Shown one piece after another: positions 11,736 to 23,917 of a stretch of DNA of 64,000 bases (its first letter is position 1; each line of letters starts with the position of its first letter). The notes below the pieces were generated by a model. That model saw nothing but the letters and a program-made list of their open reading frames with translations. It was not told the origin of the DNA and searched no databases. A program made the position numbers and the translations under genes. Source of the DNA: Erinaceus europaeus (Eukaryota; Chordata; Mammalia; Eulipotyphla; Erinaceidae); assembly GCF_950295315.1 (NCBI RefSeq), contig NC_080185.1, positions 41,380,602 to 41,444,601 on the forward strand. Reading direction: 5' to 3'.

Positions 11736-12281
11736 AAACAGTGAGAGACAGACAGAGCTTACCCGGGGCCATGACCTGCCTAGGACAAGTGGTCATGCTC
11801 AGTAGTTCCAAGCCCCTGTCAAAAACTAAAAAGGGGTGGCATTTTCTGCCTAACCAGAGATCTGCTGTCTCCTGCTGTCACAATCTCCGGAGGGAGGGGG
11901 AGACCAAAACACACAGAAGGGCTCTGTTTCTGTAGGCACATCTGGCTGGGGCAGTCTCTGTTGGGGAATGGAGCGCAGGATCGATGCAGGGATCACTCAC
12001 TCTTTGACCTTAGTTACTCATTCACTAAGTATTTATAGATGGCCTCTAGCCTTCCTACCACATGCTCGGCAGTGAGGGGTGGGGTGGGGAAGGGGAACAT
12101 GAAAGAAGTGTTAAGAGATGACCATGGCCCTCTAGAGGTTACAGTTTAGATCAGACATCATGTCTGCTTGGGCCTTGGTTCAAGCTTCAGCACCCAGCAT
12201 GGTGCTCAGCACTGAGTGCTCTCTTTCTTAAGTATCACTAGGGGCTGAGAAATGCTTCACCCCTGTAGAGGGCATAAATTA

Positions 12282-12320
12282 TGTGTGTGTGTGTATGTGT
12301 GTGTGTGTGTGTGTGTGTGT
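12282..12320 (+). repeat. (GT)n microsatellite
   Basis: Interrupted GT run followed by CT-rich SINE-like sequence (12400-12520). Confidence 0.9.
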
Positions 12321-12639
12321 ACACATCTGGGTCCAGGCCCCTGGCTACCACATGGGAGTCCCACACAAAGGAAGAAGTGTCACAAGTGTCAGCAGTGCTG
12401 TGGTATCTCTCTTCTTCCTCCTCCTCTTTTTATCCTTCATCTAATGCTTCTTGTTCTACTTCTTCTACTTCTCCTTCTTCTCTCTCTCCCTCCCCCACTC
12501 CACCCCCCAGCTCTTCGTTCCTCTGCCTTTAACCCTCTCTCTAATTTGTTTTGGGAGGTAAGCTTTTCATTTCCTTGTTGACTTTCCCAGTGCATTCTTT
12601 TGTGTGTGTGTGTGTGTTTTTGTTTGTTGTTTTTTCAAT

Positions 12640-12853
12640 TTATTTTTTATTTAAGAAAGGATAAATTAACAAAACCATAGGGTAGGAGGGGTACAACTCC
12701 ACACAATTCCCACCACCCAATCTCCATATCCCATCCCCTCCCCTGATAGCTTTCCCATTCTCTATCCCTCTGGGAGCATGGACCCAGGGTCGTTGTGGGT
12801 TGCAGAAGGTGGAAGGTCTGGCTTCTGTAATTGCTTCCCTGCTGAACATGGAC
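12640..12853 (-). mobile_element. L1 3' end, antisense
   Basis: aggggtacaactccacacaattcccaccac-type terminus to gaagcaattacagaagcc complement. Confidence 0.75.
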
Positions 12854-12999
12854 GTTTTCCTCTAAAGATTTATTTATTGCTTTTATTATGTGAGAAAGGA
12901 GAATGAGAGTGGAGGAGAAGAGAGGGGTGGATGGCTTTGGACAGAGCAGTCAGGGAAGTCATCTCTAGGGAGGTGACATCCAAGTATTGTTTTGGCATC

Positions 13000-13235
13000 A
13001 CTGGGACTTCACCACTCTGGGCTGACTTTCTCAGAGAAAGAGAGATAAAGACAGAGATGGAGACGGAGAGGGAAAGAGAGAGACAGAGAGAGAGAGAGAG
13101 AAGAAAAAGAAGAAGGAGGAGGAGGAGGAAGAGGAGGAGAGCGACCATAGCACCAAAGCTCTCTTTAGTGCATTAGGGGCCAGGCTCAACCTAGGTCACA
13201 CACACTGCGAAGCAGCACACTATCCAGATGAACTG
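13000..13235 (-). mobile_element. SINE C with purine-rich expansion
   Basis: Antisense C (gcagcacactatccagatga) with an internal (GA)/(GGA) run at 13065-13140. Confidence 0.65.
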
Positions 13236-13569
13236 CCTTGCAAACCCTGAATTTCAAGTTTCGTGCAGCCACTCAGCTTCAGTCCTTTCCCAGGACTGTG
13301 GTTTGTGTTGGTTTTGAGAGAGGAAAGACCAAGATCTTTGCAGCCAGAATTCAGATCCTAGTGTGGACACCCCCTTGTGACTTGGATGCATTCCTAACCT
13401 CACGGTATATAATTTCATTTGCAGAACAGGAAGGGCAATAGTACCATCCTCATAGACCAGTGGGAGGACCTCCAGTGGTTCCCAAGGGAACCTTCTGCAG
13501 TGACGGTAGTGTGATCTGCCCTGTCCAGCACAGTAGCCGGCCACGAGGGTAGCTCTTACAAATCTTACT

Positions 13570-13768
13570 ATGCTGAGGTGGCTAACAAATGGCTCACCTG
13601 GTAGAGCACACACGTTAACATACATGAGGACCTGGGTCCGAGGCCCAAACCACCACACGGAAGTACCTGAAGAATGGGGTGGGGAAGGGCCGGGGTTTCT
13701 GGCATGGTGGAACAAAGCTCTGTTGTCTGTTCTCTCCTCTCTCTTCTCCTTTGTCAAAAAGAAAGGAA
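13570..13768 (+). mobile_element. B/C-type tRNA SINE
   Basis: aatggctcacctggtagagcacac, B box gggtccgaggccc. Confidence 0.6.
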
Positions 13769-13775
13769 AAAATGG

Positions 13776-14090
13776 CTACGGGGGGAGGGTAGAGCAGCAG
13801 GTTAAGCGCACATGGCGCAAAGCTCAAGGGCCAGCATAAGGATTCCGATTCGAGTCCCTAGCTCCCCAACTGCAGGGGGGACGCTTCGCAAGCGGTGAAG
13901 CAGGTCTGCAGGTGTCTATCTTTCTCTCCCCCTCTCTGTCTCCTCCTCCTCTCTCCATTTCTCTCTGTCTCCAACAACAACAATTGCATTGACAACTACA
14001 AGGGCAACAAAATGGGAAAAATGGCCTTCAGGAGCAGTGGATTCCTAGTGCAGGCATCAAGGCCCAGCGATAACCCTGGGGGCAAAAAAA
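13776..14090 (+). mobile_element. SINE A, long form
   Basis: ggggggagggtagagcagca; includes the 3' block and an A9 tail. Confidence 0.85.
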
Positions 14091-14244
14091 AAAGTGACTG
14101 TTGGAAGTGGTGAAGTCATAGAGGCCCCAGAGATAACCCTGGTGGTAAAAAAGAAGAAAAAAAAAAAGCGTGTGACTAGTAGTTGAAATGTGGGCAGTGA
14201 GCCTGAAGGACAGAATTACTTCTCTCTTTTTAGTTACATTTCCC

Positions 14245-14447
14245 CCTTTTTATTTATATAGTCATTTAATGGACAAAGACAGAGAGAAACTGAGAGGGAA
14301 CAGGAAATATAAAGGGAGAAAGTGAGACACCTGCAGCACTGCTTTACTACTCATAAAGTTTTCCCTCTGCAGATGGGAACTAAGGGCTTGAACCTGCGTC
14401 CTTTGGCTTTGTAATATGTGTGCTCAACCACACCACCAGCAGCCCCT
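14245..14447 (-). mobile_element. SINE B
   Basis: Antisense; cacctgcagcactgctttac. Confidence 0.7.
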
Positions 14448-15279
14448 CTCTATTTGTTTCTATATGTTGTCAACAGGCCTTCATTGAAGCTCCAGGCTGA
14501 CTTTTCTAGGAAGAAAGACAAAGTGACAGAGGGAAATACTCCACAGTATCAAAGTGTCCCCCAAGGACCCAGTGGGGGTTAAATTGTTATATGGAAAACT
14601 GAGAAATGTTATGCATGTACAAACTAATGTATTTTACTGTTGACTGTAAACCATTAATCCCCCCCAAAGAAAAAGTGCCCCCCCCCAGTGCAGTGAAGGC
14701 CAGGCTGAAAAGTTGTTGTACACATGGCAAAGCAAGCTCACCCTCCTGGGTGAGCTCTCCTGCCAGCCTTGAATGCTTTATTCTGCCTAATTATAGTGTG
14801 TACTCAACTAGGTGCACCATCACCCAACCCTTGTTCTGCTTAATTTAAATTTAAGTACCTGTGTGTGACTAGCAGATGCTGTATTACTAGGGATTGTGTT
14901 CACATATGACTAGTGCAGTCTTACATGTGACATATGCTCTAACCAGTGACTACTGGACAATGTGGCATATTAGATGACACAGATTGAATGGATTTACATA
15001 TGTAAAATGCTTCACACAGTGCCTAGCCCGTAGGAAGCTTCAAGAAAATCTGTCTACCATGAGAGTTAGTAATAATATTTTTCCAGCTTTCAGATCACTT
15101 TATTGAGACCACGCCGGTTTACGCGATTGTGGTTGCCATCAAGGTTCTTGTCCACATGTTCCCAAGATAAATGTCAGTACATCTCACCCTCCACAAAACC
15201 TTCATCCTTTTCCACCCTAGGCACTTAACATCCGCAGCCTCCCCTTGGTGCTCCTCCCTTTCCCCTTCTGAATCCCCAA

Positions 15280-15690
15280 ACCGACTGTAATCGGCCACAG
15301 TCCACTGAAGGTTCACCCTGGATTGTCCTTTGCTTGTTTCTTAGAGCCCATTTGTAGGTCAGAGCAGCCTGTATTCCTCCTCTTTCTGGTTTATCTCAGT
15401 CAACAGGATTCCAGTTCCTTCCATGTTGTAGCAAAAGAGAAGATGCCATCATTTCTTTTTTTTTAAATTTGTGATTAGTAATGGTTTACAAGATTATAAA
15501 GATTATAGTGTACAATTCCACACCACAGCCACCACCAGAGTTCTGTGTCTCCCCACCTTCCCACCTCCCAAAGATAACCACCAGAGTTCTCACAAGTCTT
15601 ATAGTTTGCTTACTTCTAGTTTTTTTCCCAAGTTCACGTGGATCAGATCTCTAGATTCTACATGGGAATGAAACCATCCAGTATTTGTCT
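15280..15690 (-). mobile_element. L1 3'-end pieces, antisense
   Basis: 15330-15440 (gtttatctcagtcaacaggat) and 15480-15680 (tttacaagattataaagatt...ttccacaccacagccaccac) resemble hedgehog L1 3'UTR. Confidence 0.55.
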
Positions 15691-15699
15691 TTTATTTCT

Positions 15700-15917
15700 T
15701 TTTTTTATTTTAGTCTTTATTTATTGGATAGAGATGGCCAGAAATCAAGAGGGAAGAAAGAAGGTGGTAGAGAAGGGAGGGAGACAGAGAGACACCTGTC
15801 ACACTGCTTCACCACTTGCAAAGCTTTCCTCCTGCAGGTGGGGAGTGAGGGCTCGAACCCAGGTCCTTGTGCATTGTGACATGTGCACTCAATCAGGTGC
15901 ACCACCACCCAGCCCCC
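15700..15917 (-). mobile_element. SINE B
   Basis: Antisense; ends caccaccacccagcccc. Confidence 0.75.
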
Positions 15918-16310
15918 ATTTCTTTACTTATTTATCATTTTTTAATTTAATTGAGGGGATTAATGGTCTATAGCCAACAATAAATGCAATAGTTGGTACA
16001 TCTGTAAAATTAATCAGTTTTCTGCATAACACTCTAACCTCCCACCTAGGTCCTCCTCCACCATCATGCTCCAGGGCCTGAACACTTTCCCCACCCTAGA
16101 GTCCTTTACTTTGGGGCAATCAAACCCAGTCTAAGTTCTGCTTTGTGTTTACCTTTCTGTTCTTATTTCTAAACTTTTGTCTATGAGTGGGATCATCCTA
16201 TATTCAACCTTCTCTTTCTGACTTGTCTCACTTAACATGATTCCTTCAAGCACCATCCAAGATGAGGTGAAGAAGGTGAATTCATCGTTTTAAAAAGCTG
16301 AGTAGAGGGG

Positions 16311-16650
16311 GTCCGGTGGTGGCGCAGTGGGTTAAGCGCACGTGGCGCAAAGCGCAGGGACCGGCGTAAGGATCCCGGTTCGAGCCCCCGGCTCCCCACC
16401 TGCAGGGGAGTCGCTTTACAGGCGGTGAAGCAGGTCTGCAGGTGTCTATCTTTCTCTCCCCCTCTCTCTCTGTCTTTCCCTCCTCTCTCCATTTCTCTGT
16501 CCCATCCAACAACAAAGCAACGTCAACAATGGCAATAATAACCGCAACGAGGCTGCAACAACTAGGGCAACAAAAAGGGGAAAAATGCCCTCCAGGAGCG
16601 GTGGATTCATGGTGCAGGCACCGAGCCCAGCAATAACCCTGGAGGAAAAA
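16311..16650 (+). mobile_element. SINE A, long form, young-looking
   Basis: Starts gggggtccggtggtggcgca, with near-consensus B box ggttcgagccc. AAAAAGCTGAGTAG flanks both sides as the target duplication. Confidence 0.92.
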
Positions 16651-16765
16651 AAAAAGCTGAGTAGTATTTCATTGCGTATATAGACCACAACTTTCTCAGC
16701 CACTCATCTCTTGTTGGACACCTAGTTGCTTCCAGGTTGTGGGTATTACAAAACGCACTGCATGG

Positions 16766-17036
16766 GAGTCCAGCAGTAGCGCAGCGGATTAAGCGCACGT
16801 AGCACAAAGCGCAAAGACTGGCGTAAGGATCCCGGTTCGAGCCCCCCTACCTGCAGGGGGGTCGCTTCACAGGCAGTGAAGCAGGTCTGCAGGTGTCTGT
16901 CTTTCCCTCACCCTCTCTGTCCTCCCCTCTTCTCTCCATTTCTCTCTGTCCTATCCAACAACGATGACAATAATAACTACAACAATAAAAAACAAGGGCA
17001 ACAAAAAGGAATAAATAAATAAATATTTTTTTAAAA
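16766..17036 (+). mobile_element. SINE A, short form
   Basis: gggagtccagcagtagcgca to A-rich tail; flanks cgcactgc and cgtactgc. Lacks the ~8 bases before the second Pol III block. Confidence 0.88.
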
Positions 17037-17422
17037 AAACCGTACTGCTATGAACATAGGTGTATACACATCTTTTTGGATGGGTGTGTAGTCGTCAGTT
17101 CTTATAGCTGTGCAGTATTCCATTGTGTAGATGTGCCACAGGGTCTTTAACCTCTCATGTCACTGGACACTTAATGCTGTTCCCACCTGTTAGTGGTAGT
17201 TAACAAGCACTCTCTTGCCAGGGTGGGGTGTTTGGGGGGTAATAGGCAATCACAGTTTGATCAGTGACAGTGTCTTGCTCCCCAAGTGCATTTCCATCTA
17301 TGAGGTAGGTCCTGTAGTTACTGACCATAGCAGCCCCCCCCAAGCCCACCCCCTACATGCTTACCTGGCAGACAGTCTGCTCATTGCACAAGGATCTGAT
17401 TAGGGTGTCCTTCTGTCCCCAG

Positions 17423-17585
17423 CCGGGTGGAGATCACCGGAGGGTATTATGAATACATCGACGTCAGCAGCTGCCAGGACATCATCCACCTGTACCACCT
17501 GCTCTGGTCTGCCACCATCCTCAACATCGTCGGGCTGTTCCTAGGCATCATCACTGCCGCGGTTCTAGGAGGTTTCAAGGACATG
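17423..17585 (+). CDS. TMEM255A: TMEM255A internal coding exon with the last membrane segment
   Basis: One base plus 54 codons. It begins by completing Ser, then [19 protein letters not shown], and ends ...GGFKDM. The acceptor is ...ctgtccccag and the donor is GACATG|gtaagg. A hydrophobic run of about 25 residues ([20 protein letters not shown]) is the last predicted transmembrane helix; a cytosolic, proline-rich tail follows in the next exons. Surrounding intron sequence is full of L1 and SINE insertions but the exon is intact. Confidence 0.95.
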
Positions 17586-17834
17586 GTAAGGAAGCAGAAG
17601 CCCCTGGAGTGGGAGAGGGTCAGTTGTGGGAGGCAGGGTGGTTGGCAGGCCACCAGGACCCACGTTTCCAAGGGAGGGATCAGAGCAGTGACTGCAAGAA
17701 TGTTCCTGCCTGGAAAGGTTGAAGTTGGAGGAGTCAGTATTATCGGGGTGCATTCTGAGGACAGGTAGCAGGGGGAAGTAGGGGTGTTCTTTATCCCTTT
17801 GTCCATGCTAGCTGTGTAAATGGAACCTTGGGCA

Positions 17835-17940
17835 GGGGAGACAACATGATCGTTCTGCAGAAAAACTCTCATGCCGGAGGCTCTGAGGTCCCAGGTCTGA
17901 TCCCCAGCATCACCATAAGCCATAGATGAGCAGGGATCTG
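17835..17940 (+). mobile_element. SINE D
   Basis: ggggagacaacatgatcgtt, B box aggtctgatcccc. Confidence 0.7.
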
Positions 17941-18138
17941 AAAAAGATGAGTAAGTAAATAAATACATAAAATATAAGTAAATGTAAGTACATGCACACA
18001 CACAGGCACACTTACTCAATAGAAACCTTATTGGGTAGTTTTTCATATATATATATATATTCAACCAGATTTTGAGGAACAGTGGAAGGAAAAGTTATTT
18101 TCCTATGTTCCTATTAGTAACAGGGAAAAGTAGTTCCA

Positions 18139-18337
18139 GTTGGGCCAGAAAAATAGCTCACCTAGACAGTACACCTGCTTGGTCATGTGCATGACCTGGG
18201 TTCAAGTCCGACCCCCCACTGCACTGGAGGAAGCTTTGGTACTGTGTTCTCTTTCCCTCTCTGTCTCTGAGTCTCTCTGTATATAAAAGTCAGCCCAGAG
18301 CAGTGATGCTCTCAGTGATGACAAAAAAAAAAAAAAA
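18139..18337 (+). mobile_element. SINE C, near full length
   Basis: gggccagaaaaatagctcac through cagcccagagcagtgatgct and A15 tail. Confidence 0.8.
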
Positions 18338-18554
18338 GGAATTCTAGCCTTCCTCTCCCCAGGAATTTTATGCTGAACTTTCTCCAGAAAGAACCTCTGG
18401 GCCCTGGGCTTTCTGCCTCTGTGGGGCCAACACTAGGCTTAAAACTGTTTGCCAGGGCTTGTCCTTGACCTCCACCTCAGGTCTCCCCACACTTCCCATC
18501 CCCCCTTTTTATTTATTTTGTTTTTATTTTTTATCATTATTTATTTAAATTTTT

Positions 18555-18828
18555 AAAAATTTTTTAATTCCCCCCCTTTTGTTGCCCTTGTTGTTTATCA
18601 TTGTCTTTGTTGTTATTGCTCTTCTTGTTGTTAGGTAGGACAGAGAGAAATGGAGAGAGGAGGGGAAGACAGAGAGAGGGGAAGAGAAAGATAGACACCT
18701 GCAAACCTGCTTCACCGCCTGTGAAGCAACTCCCCTGTAGATGTTCGAGCCGGGGGCTCGAACCGGTATCCTTACACCGGTCCTTGCGCTTTGTGCCACG
18801 TGTGCTTAACCTTCTGCGCTACACTCAG
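18555..18828 (-). mobile_element. SINE A
   Basis: Antisense; gggggctcgaaccggtatcc holds the B box complement. Confidence 0.85.
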
Positions 18829-18835
18829 CTCTCTA

Positions 18836-19305
18836 TCATTACTTATTGATTAGACAGAGACAGCCAGAGTTGAGAGAAGGAGAGATAGAGAGGGAGAGCG
18901 GGGAGTCAGGCCGTAGCGCAGTGGGTTAAGTGCATGTGGCGTGAAGCGCAAGGACCAGCATAAGGATCCCGGTTCAAGCCCCTGGCTCCCCACCTGCAGG
19001 GGAGTCGTTTCACAGGCAGTGTGAAGCAGGTCTGCAGGTGTCTATCTTTCTCTCCCCCTCTATCTTCCCCTCCTCTCTCTATTTCTCTCTGTCCGATCCA
19101 AAAACAACAACAACAATAATAACTACAGCAACAAGGGCAACAAAAGGGAATAAATAAATAAAAATAAAGATGTTAAAAAGAGAGAGAGAGAGAGACCTGC
19201 AGCACTGCTTCACCACTTGTGAAGCTTTCCCCTGCAGGTGGGGACCAGGGCTTGAACCCAGGTCCTTGCGTACTCAACTCAACCTGATGCACCACCACCT
19301 CGTCC
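18836..19305 (-). mobile_element. SINE B (antisense) split by a + strand SINE A
   Basis: B halves at 18836-18900 and 19175-19305. A at 18902-19170 starts ggggagtcaggccgtagcgc. Confidence 0.8.
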
Positions 19306-19397
19306 CCTACCATCTCCTTTTTCAACTCTGTCCCTATTATCTGTGTCTGCACTCAGCACCCAGGATGGGCTTCAGAATAGGACTTCAAAGCAATTCT

Positions 19398-19650
19398 GGG
19401 CCTAGGCAGTGGTGCACCCTGTTAAACACACGTTACTATGTGTGAGGAACCAGGCGCAAGCCCCTGGTCCCCACCTGTGGGGGGAAGCTTCATGAGCTGT
19501 GGAGCATCGCTGCAGGTGTCTCTCCTCTCCACCCCTCCATCCCTCCCTCCCTTCCTCTATCTAGAGGAAAGAAAACAAAACAAGCACTGGGAACAGAGGA
19601 GATGTGCAGACACAGAGCCTTAGTGATAACTCTCATAGCAAAAAGTATAT
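19398..19650 (+). mobile_element. SINE B
   Basis: gggcctaggcagtggtgcac; ends cagacacagagccttagtga. Confidence 0.7.
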
Positions 19651-20049
19651 ATATTTACCACCCCCCGAAATAAAACCCATAAAACACCTCTAAGAATACA
19701 TTTGCTTATTTCATCAGCCTGGATAGCTAATCATGAAGATAACAGCGTTAGAGCTGTGGTTATCAACCTGGTTCATAGTAGAATAGAATCACCCAGAGTG
19801 CTTTCAAAAATTTTTTTTTCAAAGGCATTTACCTCCCTGGGCCCCTTCCTCCAGAGAAAATAAATAGCTGAGTTTGGGGTGTCAAGGCCCCAGCAGGAGC
19901 CAGCTGGTGAAGTCATGAATATTTCCACTGAGGACCCTCAGTCAGAAGTCCTTGGTCAGTGCTTGCTGGGCATCTGTTGTTCTTCTCTTTCTCTCTCCCT
20001 CTCTCCTTCCTATACCCCTCTACTATCTTGAGAAAAGCCAGGAACTAAG

Positions 20050-20280
20050 AAGTAGGAACTGGGGCCAGGCAGTGGCACATCTGGTTAGGTGCACACATCA
20101 CAGTGTTTAAGGGTTCAAGCCCCAAGTTCCCACCTGCAAGGGAAAGGCTTCACAAGTGGTGAAGTAGAGCTGCAGGTGTCTCTCTGTCTCTCTCCCTCTC
20201 TATCTCCCCTGCCCCTCTCAACTTCTCCCGGTCTCTATCCAATCACAAATAAATAAAATTAGAAATTAAAAGAAAAAAAT
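20050..20280 (+). mobile_element. SINE B
   Basis: ggggccaggcagtggcacat; tail ataaataaaatt. Confidence 0.8.
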
Positions 20281-20346
20281 AATGTTATTCTTTAGATTAT
20301 AAAAAAAGACAAAAGAAGAAGTAGGAACCATCAAGATAGTGGAACT

Positions 20347-20440
20347 AGGGCTGACAAAATTACTCTCTTAGATAGTGTACTGCTTTGCCATGTGAACATA
20401 TGTCCCCGCAACAATGAAGAAAGCTTCAGTGCTGTGGTCT
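20347..20440 (+). mobile_element. SINE C, partial
   Basis: gatagtgtactgctttgcca then agaaagcttcagtgctgtgg. Confidence 0.65.
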
Positions 20441-20554
20441 CATATATATATATGATATGGTGAGACTTTTGACAAGAGAAGGATTTCTGTAGGTTTGCCC
20501 CCCACAGGAAGCTTTGGGGTGAGAGGGCACTGGCAAATCTATTTCCAGACCAGA

Positions 20555-20660
20555 GGGAGAACCAGAGTGTCACTCTGGCACATGCGATGCTGAGGATCAA
20601 ACTCGGGACTTCACGCTTCAGAGTCCAGGGATTTATTCACTGCACTACCTTGGAGACTTT
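20555..20660 (-). mobile_element. SINE E, partial
   Basis: agtgtcactctggcacatgc. Confidence 0.7.
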
Positions 20661-20927
20661 CCCTCAGGGCAGGGGAAAGTAGAGGCAGCTTTTAGAAGCC
20701 AGGATTCCCCCTCCCCTTTTCCCACTGCCTGATAGAGATGCTCCCTGGGTTGCTGGATTGAGAAGACAGGAGCTCAGGATGGCATTTCCTTGTTCTCAGA
20801 ATCATTCCTAGAGCTTTCAGATTCTGGAAGTGGCTACAAAGCTGCTCTGAGGCACAAACAGAGAAGGTGCAGGTGTTTGGTAGGCTCTCTGTGGGCTTCT
20901 AACTAGTGCCCTTATTAAAACCAATTG

Positions 20928-21270
20928 AGGGCTGGTGTAAAGCCCCCCCCCTCCCCGGTGGTGCACCTACTTTGCTATGCAGGCCACCCAGGTCCAAGCC
21001 CAGCCCTCACCGCATTGGAGGAAGCTTTGATGCTATGGTGTCTTTCCCTCTCTATCTCTGTCTCTATCAAAAAAGTCAGACAAGAAGTGGTAAAATATCT
21101 CACTTAGGTAGTGTGCTGCTTTTCCATGTCCGCAACACAGGTTTGATCCCAGCCTCCACCGCATTGGAGGAAGCTTCGGTGCTGTGGTGTCTCCCACTCT
21201 GTCCCTGTCTCTGTCTAGCTGAAAATAAAGTCAACCCCTAATAGCGAAGCCCCAGTGATAACAAAGGGAG
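20928..21270 (+). mobile_element. Two SINE C copies in tandem
   Basis: Units at 20928-21080 and 21085-21270 in the same direction; both end in gaggaagctt and a CT-rich block. Confidence 0.7.
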
Positions 21271-21634
21271 CAAGGGAAGAAGCATAAGCATTACCAAATG
21301 CCAACCCTGGGACTTCAAACAAGTTCCCAGTGGAAAAAAGAAAAATGAAAGCAAAATTGGGGAGCAAGATATTTGGTTCATGAGGCCAGAGAATGAGTAA
21401 AAGTACAAGGTGGGGATGCCAGGGATTGAGGAGGTGGTTTAGTAATGCCTTACCTGTGTTTGATCCTTTGGGTTTGTTCCTCACCACTGCAAAGAATGGC
21501 AGCACACTGCTCTTGTCTTTAAAAACAAAAACAAAAACAATGATGGGGGCAACAATGGGGCGCTACCATCCTCATTATGTCATCATCACCATCATCTTCC
21601 ATCATCATTACTGGGACTCAGTGTCCACATGACC

Positions 21635-21852
21635 TCACTACTTTCGGTGGCCATTTTCTTTCTTGTCTTTCCTCCAGGTAGAGGATGAGAGACAGACAGA
21701 CAGACAGAGAGATGGAGGAGAAACACCGCAGCACCGCTCCACCACTTGTGAAGCTTCTCTCCTGCAGGTGCTCCTATGTGGTGACCTGGGACTCGTACCC
21801 TGGTCCTCATGCATGGTAACATGTGTGCTCTACTGGATGAGCCACCTGCCAG
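21635..21852 (-). mobile_element. SINE B
   Basis: Antisense; caccacttgtgaagcttctc. Confidence 0.65.
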
Positions 21853-21904
21853 TTCTTCCATTATTATTATTTTTTATTTCTTTTCTTTTCTTTTTTAATT
21901 TTTT

Positions 21905-22037
21905 AAAACCAGATCACTGTTCAGTTCTGACTTATGGTTGGGGGCATGGAGGTGGGTGCAGGTGCTGGGGATTGAACTTGGGATGTAAGAGCCTCAGGCA
22001 TGAAAGTCTTTTGCAGAGACATTATGCATTGGCCCCA
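21905..22037 (-). mobile_element. SINE D
   Basis: Antisense; gattgaacttggga and tcaggcatgaaagtcttttg. Confidence 0.7.
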
Positions 22038-22039
22038 GG

Positions 22040-22617
22040 CCCTTAGAACAGTTACTTTAGATCACCATTTTGTAATGACATGTGTTGTGGAGAATTCTTG
22101 GAATCTCAACCAGGGGAGCCTACACCCTCTAGCCTAGTTGGTCGGCTCCTCCCAGAGTAAGATGCCCTGGGGTTTTGCAGGGAGTCCCAGGACATCCAGA
22201 TGATGAAAGTCATTCCTAGGAAGTGAGGTCAAGAGCTGGCAGCCTTCAGTAGAATACACCAGGAACCACTGGCTCCAGAGTTACAGGATCTAGAGGGGAG
22301 AAAGATTGCCTTCATTCCCTCATCAGAGATGTTTGGAGGTGGGGGTAGGAGTGGGGGTGAGGCTCTTGAAGAAAGGTGTGAGGAAGTGTTTGTTGGTCAG
22401 AGATGGGAAGATTCTAGATGCATCTCAAAAAGGGACTATGTCTTGCCATTTCCCCTTAATTACTCGAGAGCGGAGAGGAGTACAAGTGCCTTCTTTCCAA
22501 AGTCCCCCTTCCCTATCACAGAACAGATGTAGTAGTAGCCAAGAAAGTGGCTTTCCCCTTTCATATTTGGCTGCTCAGTTAACATTAGCCCTTAACCAAG
22601 CATATGTGTTATTCTAT

Positions 22618-22653
<36 letters not shown>

Positions 22654-23270
22654 CCTTCTTGGATACAATGCAAACTTTTTGGATATAGGTGATGTATTAA
22701 TCTTGCAGCCTTGGTATTTAGGGTGTTTCAAAGGTTAAGATTATTTGGATAACATTATTTACAGATTCAAAAGATGTGGTTATCACAATCTGCTGAGGGA
22801 GGGAACGAACTACCGCATAAAATAACTGACTTGGAATACATATTTTGCATCAGTTTTCTTTTTTGGGGGGATTGCTTTCCCCATTGCAATTGCTACCTGG
22901 GGACCTATAGAGCTCAGAATGTTCCCGAATCAATAAACCAGGGTCTTGTAACTTGGGTCCCAGAATGTGAAGAGAGACACACATCAACGCTCATATGCAT
23001 ACACAGGTGGAGACCAGATTGAGTGTCAAGTCGGAACTGACTGAAAAATATAACGGGGGGGGGTCATTATTGGGGGTCAACCCTTTCTCCCTTTCTTGTC
23101 CAACTCTTCACTTCACTTCCCCCACACACACCAACTTTGCTTCTTTCTCTCATTGCCGGACCCATTTCTTCTCCACCATCTATCCTTGATTCTCTTCTCT
23201 GCTGTGACTTTCCTGTGCTCGCCCAGCCTTCCTCCCGTGCTGCTCTCCCCCTCCCCTTTTCAATTTGATT
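22040..23270 (+). other. TMEM255A: TMEM255A intron, mostly unique
   Basis: No SINE recognised; (CT)15 at 22619-22650 only. No coding exon seen. Confidence 0.5.
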
Positions 23271-23274
23271 TTCT

Positions 23275-23520
23275 TTTTTTCCCCACTTTACGGGGTGGGT
23301 GGGGATTATGGTTTACAATACAGTGGTTGACACATAAGTACAGCCTCTCATTTCTCACCCTCATTATGCACCAGAACCCCAGAGCCCTTTCATCCCATCC
23401 CTTTCCACTCCTTCCCCAGAGTCCTTTGCTTTGGTATAATACACCACACTCAGTCCAAGTTTCACCTTATGCTTTCCCTTACTATCCTTACTTCTTAATT
23501 TTATGTTGCTTTTTTCTCTG
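23275..23520 (-). mobile_element. L1 3'UTR, antisense
   Basis: ccagagtcctttgctttggt and acactcagtccaagtttcac are shared with 16080-16140. Confidence 0.6.
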
Positions 23521-23700
23521 ATAGTCAACTTCATCAGCAAGGTTTATCCCTGGTCCCCTGGCATCACTAAAAACACGCCTACTCTTTCAGAGACTGTTTA
23601 TGTGGTGTGGTCCTTTCTCCAGGGTTAGGTTTGGTTCATTTGCAGAGAATTGGTGTGTTTTCTCTCTCTTTCCCTTCCTCCTACCCATCTGCCTGCCTGT

Positions 23701-23794
23701 CTTTCTTTTCCTTCCTCCCTTTCCTTCCCTTCCCTTCCCTTCCCTTCCCTTCCCTTCCCTTCCCTTCCCTTCCCTTCCCTTCCCTTCCCTCCCT

Positions 23795-23846
<52 letters not shown>

Positions 23847-23847
23847 T
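23701..23847 (+). repeat. 147-base pure pyrimidine tract (TTCCC)n(TTTC)n
   Basis: No purine on + for 147 bases. It ends in an antisense C SINE remnant (23850-23910). Confidence 0.92.
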
Positions 23848-23917
23848 GTTTCTTTCTCTCCACATGGCAAAGCAACACACTATTTCAATGAGCTATCTTG
23901 CAGTCCTTTAAAATGAT

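Larger units (their letters stand above)
15920..17190 (-). mobile_element. L1 3' region, antisense, with two nested A SINEs
   Basis: 15920-16308, 16651-16765 and 17037-17190 read continuously as the antisense end of L1 (ctcacttaacatgattcctt; gctatgaacataggtgtata; tctttttggatgggtgtg). Confidence 0.75.

Noticed and set aside
16311..16400. tRNA-like A and B boxes as a real tRNA gene
   Set aside because: No cloverleaf or mature 3' end; the same sequence recurs dozens of times as a SINE with A-rich tails and target duplications.
17447..18064. 205-codon - strand frame
   Set aside because: It is antisense to the TMEM255A exon at 17423-17585 and then runs through intron and a D SINE.
23587..23916. 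Lys/Glu- and Ser/Leu/Pro-repeat frames
   Set aside because: Translations of (TTCCC)n and (TTTC)n.
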